Shown: piece after piece, positions 1 through 7,565 of the stretch
Numbering within the stretch: the stretch's first letter is position 1
Layout: every line of letters starts with the position of its first letter
From: JARRNJ01 sp037385045
GTDB taxonomy: Bacteria; Pseudomonadota; Gammaproteobacteria; JASBUN01
Length of the DNA: 64,000 nucleotides
Assembly: GCA_037385045.1 (NCBI GenBank)
Contig: JARRNJ010000025.1
Location: 5,194 to 69,193 of the forward strand
Reading direction: 5' to 3'
Made by a program: the position numbers and the translations under genes
The notes under the pieces: model-generated
Seen by the model: the letters and a program-made list of their open reading frames with translations, nothing else
Told to the model about the DNA's origin: nothing
Database searches by the model: none

Positions 1-740
1 TAATAATGTCGTTACCTGACCTACCCCAACCGACTGTTTTCCGGTTGGCGAAGCACGGTGCCGACACGCCGAAGTCCTCACGCGAGACGTTACCACGGAG
101 ACGACGCCGGCGTTAGCGTAAGACGGGGGCTGTGCTTCTGGCAGTGGTGCAGGTTGGGCGCTCATGCGCCCGCTCGGCGGCCCACGAGGGTCATAGGCAG
201 CCCCAACGGATCGGCTGCCCTGGCTCGGTGCAGACGTCGATCTCGAGCCGTTTCGGCCCGCAAACACCGGTCGCGTACCGGCCAGCACTCGGCGACCACG
301 TTGCATGAGTTTTCGCCGGACAGCGAGCTACTCGATCCACCGGCAGGCTGTCTGGCTGAACGGGTCGCTTGACTCTTCTTTGGTCGATTCCTATTCTTGG
401 TCTCGCAAAGGGCGATGGGGTTCGCCCGACATGAACCGCTCCATAGGGGCTGATGACTCCTACCGAATGCTCGGCTGCTTGGGTGGGAGTCCACAATGCA
501 CCAGACCCGTCGTTTGGGGCCGCGTACCGGCGCCGTCCGTTACTACCAACCCTGCACCCTTACTCGGACAATTGCGTGCGCACCCGATCCGTCCCGGAGC
601 ATTGAGGGTGACTACGCGAGATCCTGCTGCGACCCAACCCGGTTCGCGCGGCGCCGATCTGTCGCGGTTACCGCTGATGAATCAAGGGCCCGCCCGGAAG
701 CGCTGGCACAACTTCTTCTGAATGCGACGGAGCACAGAAC
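1..740. other. Stretch with no supportable gene upstream of the enolase cluster
   Basis: Short open frames exist on both strands, but their translations are rich in Arg, Ser and Pro, overlap one another, and show no recognisable domain or good ribosome binding site. I see no tRNA-like cloverleaf, insertion-sequence end or convincing repeat. It may hold the promoter of the downstream enolase cluster or decayed coding sequence; nothing firmer can be said. Confidence 0.5.
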
Positions 741-2030
741 ATGACGGATACTTTTGTGAAATCCCTCCATGCTCGCGAGATTCTCGATTCGCGCGGCAAT
801 CCGACCGTCGAGGTCGAGGTTCGGCTGGCCGGTGGGGCATGGGGTCGCGCGGCGGTGCCGTCGGGCGCGTCGACCGGTGTGCACGAGGCCGTGGAACTGC
901 GCGACGACGACACGACGCGTTATGGTGGCAAAGGGGTACGCAAGGCGGTCGCTCACGTTAACGGCGAGGTCGCAGCGGCACTGAACGGCCTGGACGCCCT
1001 TGATCAAGGCGGCATCGACCAGACTATGCTGACACTGGACGGCACGCCCAACAAGGCGCGGCTGGGCGCCAACGCACTGCTTGGAGCGAGCCTGGCCACG
1101 GCGCGCGCGGCGGCTGCGGCGTGCGGCCTGCCGCTGTTCCGGTATCTGGGCGGCGCAGCCGCCTCCCGCTTGCCGGTGCCGATGTTCAATATCCTCAACG
1201 GCGGTGTCCATGCCAACTGGCAGGGTACGGATATGCAGGAGTTCATGATCGCCCCGGTAGGGGCACCGAGCTTCGCCGAGGCACTTCGCTGGGGCAGCGA
1301 AATCTACCACGCGCTGAAGCGGGTGCTGAAAGATGAGGGCTATACCACCGGCGTCGGTGACGAGGGGGGATTCGCTCCGCCGCTGAAGCGCAACGTCCAT
1401 GCCCTGGACTTGATCGTCCGTGCGATTGAGGCTGCCGGCTACCAGCCAGGCGGGGATGTGGTGATCGCCCTTGATCCCGCCTCCAGCGGTTTCTATGAAG
1501 ACGGCCGGTATTATTTGCGCACCGAAGATCGCAAGGTGGAAGCCTCAGAACTGGTCGCGATGTACGCCGATTGGGTGGCGAAGTACCCCATTGCGGTATT
1601 GGAGGACGGCCTCGCTGAGGACGACTGGGACGGCTGGAAGCTGCTCAACCGGGAGCTGGGCGACAAGATCGAGCTGGTCGGCGATGATCTCTTCGTCACC
1701 AACGTGGAACGCATTCGGCGCGGCATTGAGGAACACGTCGCCAATGCCGTACTGATCAAGCTGAATCAGATCGGCACTGTCAGTGAGACCGTGGCAGCGG
1801 TCCAGCTCGCCTACAGCGCCAACTGGGGCGCCATGGTGTCGCATCGCAGCGGCGAAACGGTGGACAGCTTCATTGCCGATCTCACCGTCGCCCTCGCGAC
1901 CGGTCACCTCAAGACCGGCGCTCCCTGCCGCGGCGAACGGATCGAAAAATACAACCAACTCCTGCGCATCGAGGAGTCTCTGGGCGGCTCGGCGGTCTAC
2001 GCGGGGCGGGATGCGTTTGTGCACGGCTGA
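741..2030 (+). CDS. eno: Enolase (phosphopyruvate hydratase), divergent paralog type
   Basis: Interconverts 2-phosphoglycerate and phosphoenolpyruvate in the cytoplasm. At 429 aa it has the normal enolase length. The catalytic and Mg-binding signatures are present in order: the SRGNPT and PSGAST loops near the N-terminus, GDEGGFAP, ALDPASS, LEDGL, GDDLFVTN, IKLNQIG, SHRSGET and a late LKTGAP lysine. The usual HADNNVDxQEF active-site-lid segment is replaced by HANWQGTDMQEF, which is longer by one residue and lacks the DNN. The start is supported by a CGGAG motif about 9 nt upstream. It does not sit beside pyrG or kdsA, the usual gammaproteobacterial neighbours, but heads a run with a toroid protein, an ATPase and two MutS-like genes. 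It could therefore be a second, specialised enolase. Enolase identity is certain; the housekeeping role is not. Confidence 0.93.
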   Translation: MTDTFVKSLHAREILDSRGNPTVEVEVRLAGGAWGRAAVPSGASTGVHEAVELRDDDTTRYGGKGVRKAVAHVNGEVAAALNGLDALDQGGIDQTMLTLDGTPNKARLGANALLGASLATARAAAAACGLPLFRYLGGAAASRLPVPMFNILNGGVHANWQGTDMQEFMIAPVGAPSFAEALRWGSEIYHALKRVLKDEGYTTGVGDEGGFAPPLKRNVHALDLIVRAIEAAGYQPGGDVVIALDPASSGFYEDGRYYLRTEDRKVEASELVAMYADWVAKYPIAVLEDGLAEDDWDGWKLLNRELGDKIELVGDDLFVTNVERIRRGIEEHVANAVLIKLNQIGTVSETVAAVQLAYSANWGAMVSHRSGETVDSFIADLTVALATGHLKTGAPCRGERIEKYNQLLRIEESLGGSAVYAGRDAFVHG

Positions 2031-2047
2031 GGTCGCGTCACTCGAAC

Positions 2048-2924
2048 ATGACGCGACGCGCAATGGAGCGTGCGCCTGCGGCGGTGTCCGCGCATAGCGC
2101 CATCGACGTCGCCGGGTGCCGCAGGTATATCCTGTCTCGGCAGACACCACAGGGCGGGTTCTGCTTTTATCGCCATGGCCCCTGGGGCGTCGAGGACGCC
2201 CAACGCAGTTGATACATGGGCCGCCGTGAGCAGCCTGCAATTGCTCGGACAAACCGTTCCGAGGCGCAAGCTCCTGATCGGCTGGCTGCGCGAGCGCCAA
2301 TCGGACGACGGGGGCTTCGAATCACTGGTGATCGCCGAAGCAGTGCTGCGCACATTGCGGCAGCTGCAGGCCAAGCCTCTGCGTAACCCGCGTCCGTACC
2401 TCCTGGCCCGCAGCGGCCGCATCAGCCGCGGCATTGCCAAATCGACAGCCGCGGGAATATGGCTTGCCAATGCGCGGCGCTGCACCGAGCTGTTCACAAT
2501 CCACGAGTTGCCACTGGGTCTGCTGCGAGTCGCCCTGGAGCCGCTGACCAGTCGGCTGCGTGACCGCTCGGGGGGTTACGTCACGCCGGGACCGGGCGTG
2601 ATCGACACCTGGCATACCATCAAGCTCGCCTCACTGGTGGGGTTGAGACTATCCGCGGCCACCGCCGAGTTCGTGCGCCGGTGCGAGAACGCCACGCTGG
2701 GAATCACATTGACGCCCGACACCAGCGCAAGCTCCCTCGAGTCCCAGCTCGCGGGAACGGAAAGTCTGCAGTGTCTCGGATCACCGTGCCGTTACGCCAA
2801 CGCCATCAGGAAATTCGCCGTACGCTGCCAGGCGGACAACGGCGGCTTTGCTCGGGTACCCGGCGCACTGCCGGGGCTTCGCGATACGCACCGGGCATTG
2901 GCCGTGTTGACGGTGCTCGGCTAG
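2048..2924 (+). pseudogene. Terpenoid-cyclase/prenyltransferase-toroid-like protein, frameshifted
   Basis: A reading frame opening with ATG at 2048 encodes a 54-residue segment ending near GGFCFYRHGPWGVED and stops at 2210-2212. The following frame continues with NAVDTWAAVSSLQLLG and runs to 2924. Removing one base near 2198 would join them as ...GVED-P-NAVDTW..., about 291 residues. GGF/GGY repeats (QGGFCFY, DDGGFES, SGGYVT, NGGFARVPG) spaced along the chain are typical of the alpha-alpha toroid of terpene cyclases and prenyltransferase beta subunits. I see no DxDD or zinc site that would assign an activity. It begins 17 nt after the enolase stop, so co-transcription is likely. The frameshift could be a sequencing error, a real lesion or, less likely, programmed. 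Confidence 0.7.
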
Positions 2925-3090
2925 GCGCGACGCGCTGTCCCCGTGCGATTACGGGCGCCGGCACGTGGCACTGAAACCGCAGCAGAACAAGCGCTTGCAT
3001 TGGTGCCCCGGCGGACACCAGGCCCATGTACTGTACCGCAGCCGAGAATTCCCACTGGTCGGTGACTATAATATCGCTAGAAGATGGGAG
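2925..3090 (+). promoter_or_regulatory. Spacer with a -10-like TATAAT before the ATPase gene
   Basis: A perfect TATAAT lies at 3067-3072, 18 nt before the ATG chosen for the ATPase gene. No good -35 element sits 16-18 nt upstream (GAGAAT at 3044-3049), so promoter strength is uncertain. If used, it would let the ATPase and the two MutS-like genes be transcribed apart from the enolase. Confidence 0.35.
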
Positions 3091-3960
3091 ATGGCATGCC
3101 TCCCTGAACTGCCTTTTGCGGCTGACGATGCCTACGGTTTCCCGGATGCGAGGAAAACTGTGGGCACAGCTCAGCTGATTTCCATACAGTTCCAGCGCAC
3201 ATTGAGCGCACGTCTGAGACGCGGCGAACACGTCGTACTGTACGGTCCGCGCGGTGGCGGCAAGTCGACGCTGCTCGCCGTGCTGCACGCACAGTTCTTG
3301 CAGAACGGCGTCCCCTGCGGGTCATCCCCGCAGACGGGGCGGCTCGATGATATCACCCAGGCGCTGGAACGCGCCTATCCCGACGTCGAGACGGCAGCCG
3401 TAACCCGGCGCCGGGCACAGGGCCGGCTGCGCTTGCGGGCCGATTCCGACGAGGGGGTACTGCTGCTCGACCATGTGACCCGTGTCGGAACACAGGCGGT
3501 GGGACTGCTGAGGCGCCTCCGCGGCGGCATTGCCGGTGTCCTGCTGGTGGTCGATGTCGAGACCGAACGCGAGCGCAAGCGCCTGCGGATGCGGCATCTC
3601 GGTACGTGTTCTCTGGCAATGCCGGCGGTCCCGACTCGAACGATGCGCCACCTGCTTCGTAACTTGACTGCGGCTCATGACCTGCCACCGCTGGCACCGG
3701 CCCACGAGCCGCAGTTGCTGCGCGCCGCACGCGGCCGCCCGGGCTGGCTGATCACCTGTGTGGACCTCCTGCGTCAGGGCGCCTACCGGCGTAACGGGGA
3801 CCTGTACGCGTCCGTGCTGTCCGCCGACACTGAAATCGCGCTGCGTGGTGAGTCGTTGAGCCTGTCTCCGCAGTCGTTCGCTGGCCGCGCCGCTCCCGGC
3901 GGCGCCGGTGCCGCACGCCCTGCTTTGCCATTCGTTGTGCGGAATATCCCAAGGAAATGA
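3091..3960 (+). CDS. AAA-type P-loop ATPase of the MutS-like cluster
   Basis: Predicted 289-aa cytoplasmic ATPase. A Walker A motif GPRGGGKST lies at residues 52-60 and a Walker B-like GVLLLDH near 122-128, followed by a helical C-terminal part resembling the lid region of ORC/ExeA-type AAA proteins. No DNA-binding domain or membrane segment is evident. An in-frame start exists upstream at 2965, but the extension looks non-coding and the ATG at 3091 has a purine-rich leader. The stop is one base from the start of the first MutS-like gene, so the two are almost certainly co-translated and probably act together. Its role is unknown; by analogy with MutS-MutL partnerships it could load or be controlled by the MutS-like pair, which is inference only. 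Confidence 0.72.
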   Translation: MACLPELPFAADDAYGFPDARKTVGTAQLISIQFQRTLSARLRRGEHVVLYGPRGGGKSTLLAVLHAQFLQNGVPCGSSPQTGRLDDITQALERAYPDVETAAVTRRRAQGRLRLRADSDEGVLLLDHVTRVGTQAVGLLRRLRGGIAGVLLVVDVETERERKRLRMRHLGTCSLAMPAVPTRTMRHLLRNLTAAHDLPPLAPAHEPQLLRAARGRPGWLITCVDLLRQGAYRRNGDLYASVLSADTEIALRGESLSLSPQSFAGRAAPGGAGAARPALPFVVRNIPRK

Positions 3961-3961
3961 C

Positions 3962-5563
3962 ATGGCACGACTAAACGCCTCTGCCAACCTGACTGCACAG
4001 ATGCCGCCGCGTTCCGACACCGAAGCGCTTCGCTTCCGCAGCATTCTGTTTCCGGTTCCCACCGCTCGGCGCGGCCGCGGCAATGGTCGAGTTCCAGAAT
4101 TCTTTCGCGACCTCAATCTGGATCAGGTCGTCAACGGCATCGTCGCCGACTGGCGGGAGTATGATCTGGCACCGTTCTATTACGAGTGGCCACTGGACCT
4201 GGAGACCATCACTTATCGCCAAGCGGTCGGACGTGATCTCGAGCGACCGGACGTCGCCCGGGCGATCGCTGAGTTTTCGACCCGGATGCGCACTGTGCGT
4301 GACCACCTGGGATTGATCGACGAGTTGTATTACGTGCGTCACAAGCAGGGCTGGTTTCTCGCGGCGGGGCACTCGTATTGCGATGCAGTGGGGGATCTCG
4401 CCGGGGCATTGCGTAATCTCGACCTCTCCTCTCGCGGGCTGCGTGCATTCCGTGGTCTTCTCGAGCAGTACGTTCTGTCGGCGGGTTTCGTCAAGCTCCG
4501 TGAAGACTGCAAGCGAGTCAGTGACGCACTGGCCGGTGTCAGATACTGCATCCTGGCCGACGGCCTCACGGTCACGGTTCGCCCCTTCGCGGGCGAGGAG
4601 GAATACAGCAACGTCATCGAATCGGTCTTCCACAAATTCCGCTCCGGCGCGGTCAAGAGTCACCGCACGAGACTTGCGGCACCGGGCGGTATGAACCATG
4701 TCGAGGCTCAAGTCCTCGATCGCGTGGCTTTGTTGTATCCGGCGCCGTTTCGCGACCTGGAGGAGTTTTGCCGGGCTCACGCCGGCTTCTTGAACGACGA
4801 CATCGTCGTTTTCGATCGCGAAGTTCAATTCTACAGGGCCTATGGGCACTACATGGAGAGAATTCGTTCCGTGGGCTTGCGCTTCTGTTATCCCGATGTA
4901 TCGCAGCGCGAGAAGGAGATCCATTGTAATGCCGCCTTCGATCTCTGCCTCGCCGCGCAGTTGGCCGGGGACGGCCACACCGCGGTGCCAAACGATATCG
5001 CCCTGCGCGGCGCCGAACGTATTCTCGTGGTGTCCGGCCCCAACCAGGGCGGAAAGACCACCTTCGCCCGCATGTTCGGCCAATTGCATTATCTCGCGGC
5101 GCTGGGACTCCCGGTGCCGGGCCGACACGCGCGCCTGTTCCTAGCCGACAACATTTTTTCCCATTTCGAGCGCCAGGAAAATATCGAGACCGAACGCAGC
5201 AAGTTGGAAGACGACCTGTTCCGCGTTCGTAAGATGCTGCGTCAGGTTACATCGAGTAGTGTGGTGATTATCAATGAGATCTTCTCCTCGACCACGGTGC
5301 GTGACCAGCTTTATCTGAGCGAGAAGATCCTTGACCAGCTGTCCCGACTCGGCGCGTTGTGCGTGTGCGTAACGTTTCTCGACGAGTTGTCCAGACTCAA
5401 CGAGCAGACGGTCAGCGCGGTCAGCACCATTGATCCGCACGACCCGACGTCCCGCACATTCAAGATCGAACGCCGACCGGCTGACGGGCTGGCCTACGCG
5501 CAAGCGATCGCGGAAAAGTACGGCCTGACCTATCAACGGCTAAAGGAGCGAATCCAGACATGA
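3962..5563 (+). CDS. MutS-like ATPase A (MutS C-terminal domain, no mismatch-recognition domain)
   Basis: 533 aa. The N-terminal two-thirds is helical, like the MutS lever/clamp region; the C-terminal part is a MutS-family ABC-type ATPase. Walker A GPNQGGKTT is at residues 359-367 and a Walker B-like VVIINEIF has Glu439. A signature-like stretch (ETERSKLEDDLFRVRKML) lies between them. The MutS H-loop histidine (VTHxxEL) is replaced by Phe472 (VTFLDEL), so this subunit may hydrolyse ATP poorly. MutS domain I with its Phe-x-Glu mismatch wedge is absent, and the protein is far shorter than the roughly 850-aa MutS. The start at 3962 has AAGGA upstream; its end overlaps the next gene as ATGA. It probably pairs with the following protein. 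Confidence 0.8.
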   Translation: MARLNASANLTAQMPPRSDTEALRFRSILFPVPTARRGRGNGRVPEFFRDLNLDQVVNGIVADWREYDLAPFYYEWPLDLETITYRQAVGRDLERPDVARAIAEFSTRMRTVRDHLGLIDELYYVRHKQGWFLAAGHSYCDAVGDLAGALRNLDLSSRGLRAFRGLLEQYVLSAGFVKLREDCKRVSDALAGVRYCILADGLTVTVRPFAGEEEYSNVIESVFHKFRSGAVKSHRTRLAAPGGMNHVEAQVLDRVALLYPAPFRDLEEFCRAHAGFLNDDIVVFDREVQFYRAYGHYMERIRSVGLRFCYPDVSQREKEIHCNAAFDLCLAAQLAGDGHTAVPNDIALRGAERILVVSGPNQGGKTTFARMFGQLHYLAALGLPVPGRHARLFLADNIFSHFERQENIETERSKLEDDLFRVRKMLRQVTSSSVVIINEIFSSTTVRDQLYLSEKILDQLSRLGALCVCVTFLDELSRLNEQTVSAVSTIDPHDPTSRTFKIERRPADGLAYAQAIAEKYGLTYQRLKERIQT

Positions 5564-7077
5564 AAGTCCACCTCATGCACCCGGATCGGGATTTCGATCT
5601 CGAGGTGCCGTTGCCAGGCAACCGCGAGGAACTGGTAGACGACCTGGAGCTCCGGACGCTGGTATCGGCCATGGCCGCCGGTGATCCATTCCTGCTTGAT
5701 GTCGCGAGCCGGACGTTGCTTACCGGTTTCGGAGCCGATATCGACACGATCCTGTACCGGCAGGCAGTCCTGAAGGATTGCCTTGCCAATCCAGACCTGG
5801 CACGGGGGCTGTACGAGCTGGCGGTTGAAGCGATTGAAAGCAGGAGAAAGCACTGGCTCGGGATTACCAGCGGCTTTCCGGGCGCCATACTGCGAAACGC
5901 TGTGGCGACACTGGAAACCTTCATGGAGTATCTCGACCGCTTGCGTGCGTTCGCGGAGAACTATCACGAGCGGTTTCAGTCGCGTGGATTCAGGAAGTTT
6001 CTGGCAATGTGCCGTCGGGAGCTGACCGAGGATTACTTGGCCGAGATCCGGGGCCACCTGAGGCAGCTCAAATTCCCCTACGGGGTGCTCATCAGCGGAT
6101 CGTTGCGGGAGGGCAACGAGCTCGGCGGTTACGCGTTGCGGAGGCTACCTGATGGCCAGCTGCGCTGGTTATCCCGCGTCCGGCGGCAGTTGATGAAGCT
6201 GGTCGGACAGCGGGCGTCTGCATACACCTTCCACATTCCGGATCGGGACGAGGGGGGCGCGCGCGCCGTGTCGAGTTTGCGCAATCGTGGGATCGCGGCG
6301 ATAGCTGACGTATTGGGCCAATCCAGCGAGCATGTGTTGCGGTTATTTGAAATGATGCGGTGCGAACTGGCCTTCTATACGGGTTGTCTGAACCTCCATG
6401 AACGCCTGAAGTCACTGGGCGAGCGGACTTGTTTCCCAGAGCCTTCCCCCGCAGGCACAGGCCGGCGGCACTGCAGCGGGTTGTACGACGTCTGCCTGGC
6501 ATTGACTCTCGGGCGAAGCGTTGTCGGCAACACCGTCCAGGCCGATGACCAGCGCCTGGTAATCATTACGGGCGCCAACAAGGGCGGCAAGTCCAGCTTT
6601 CTCCGGGCCATCGGCGTCTCCCAGCTGATGATGCAATGCGGTATGTTTGTGGGCGCGGAGTCGTTCGCCGCGGAAACCTGCCCGGCAATATTTACCCACT
6701 ACAAACGCGAAGAAGATTCGAGCATGAAAAGCGGCAAATTCGACGAGGAGCTATCGCGAATGAGCATCATCGCCGACCAGATCGTGCCCGGTTCGCTGGT
6801 GCTGTTCAACGAATCGTTCGCTGCCACCAACGACCGCGAAGGCGCCGTCATCGCGGGCGAAATCACGCGAGCCTTGTTGGAGTGCCGCATCAAGGTGTTT
6901 TTTGTCACCCACCTGAATGAATTTGCGCGCGATTGCTTTGACAGCGGAGCCGATCACTTCCTCTTTCTGCGCGCCGAGAGAAGGGAGGACGGCACTCGTA
7001 CATTCAAGCTCACACACGGTGAGCCGCTGGAGACGAGCTACGGTGCGGACGTGTACAAGGAAGTGTTCACGACCTAG
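5560..7077 (+). CDS. MutS-like ATPase B (partner of the preceding gene)
   Basis: 505 aa, with the same layout as its neighbour: a helical N-terminal region, then a MutS-type ATPase domain. Walker A GANKGGKSS is at residues 338-346, Walker B-like LVLFNESF has Glu418, a signature-like segment (SGKFDEELSRMS) lies between, and the H-loop VTHLNEF keeps His451. It lacks mismatch-recognition and connector domains. AAAGGAG precedes the ATG, which overlaps the previous stop by 4 nt, implying translational coupling and a fixed ratio of the two subunits. The intact histidine here, against Phe in the partner, suggests an asymmetric heterodimer. Substrate and role are unknown; DNA-structure sensing, recombination control or phage defence are all possible. 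Confidence 0.8.
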   Translation: MKVHLMHPDRDFDLEVPLPGNREELVDDLELRTLVSAMAAGDPFLLDVASRTLLTGFGADIDTILYRQAVLKDCLANPDLARGLYELAVEAIESRRKHWLGITSGFPGAILRNAVATLETFMEYLDRLRAFAENYHERFQSRGFRKFLAMCRRELTEDYLAEIRGHLRQLKFPYGVLISGSLREGNELGGYALRRLPDGQLRWLSRVRRQLMKLVGQRASAYTFHIPDRDEGGARAVSSLRNRGIAAIADVLGQSSEHVLRLFEMMRCELAFYTGCLNLHERLKSLGERTCFPEPSPAGTGRRHCSGLYDVCLALTLGRSVVGNTVQADDQRLVIITGANKGGKSSFLRAIGVSQLMMQCGMFVGAESFAAETCPAIFTHYKREEDSSMKSGKFDEELSRMSIIADQIVPGSLVLFNESFAATNDREGAVIAGEITRALLECRIKVFFVTHLNEFARDCFDSGADHFLFLRAERREDGTRTFKLTHGEPLETSYGADVYKEVFTT

Positions 7078-7565
7078 GCTGGGGCGACGGACTGAGGCTG
7101 GATATTCAAGTAAGTAGCCGGGCTTGCGAAAATTGCCCAAATCCATCGTGCGCACCTGACCCGATCTCGCCTGCCCTTGTCGCCTGTCCGTCGCGCTTGG
7201 TCTTTGTGACCGTGCACTCCGCCATGTCCCGGAGTAATGGGTCGGGTAGCGCGAGAACCGCGCTGCGGCACCGGTCCCGGCACGCTTCTTTCTTTGCGCA
7301 TTCGGCGGCCGTACGGCCCCCGCACGGTCGCGAAGGAATTCGTCGATTCGATGCGCCGGGGCGCGGATGAGATCACCGAACTCAGTGGATCTGCTTTGTT
7401 GGCAACGAGATTCGCTTCGTGTGCCGGAAGCCGCCCGCTGCGGACGATTCTCTGTGTCGCGCGGAACAGAATAGCTCGCGCAATATGGCGCCGGCTGATT
7501 ATGCCCACCGACCGATATGGAAAAAGACGTTGTCTCCTTGCGACTACTCCGCGCCGCAGGGCGGC
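7078..7565. other. Gene-free gap between the MutS-like pair and glmS
   Basis: 488 bp between two convergent genes. Overlapping open frames on both strands have Arg/Pro-rich translations with no domain I recognise and no good ribosome binding site. A small GCCGC/GCGGC hairpin lies near the glmS end but has no T-run, so no terminator can be called. The stretch could be degraded coding sequence at the edge of the accessory cluster. Confidence 0.45.

Noticed and set aside
162..721. Overlapping open frames on both strands before the enolase
   Set aside because: No ribosome binding site, no recognisable motif and mutual overlap; treated as non-coding.
7074..7508. Minus-strand open frame in the gap before glmS
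   Set aside because: Low-complexity Arg-rich translation, no similarity I can recognise, and overlaps the end of the MutS-like B gene.
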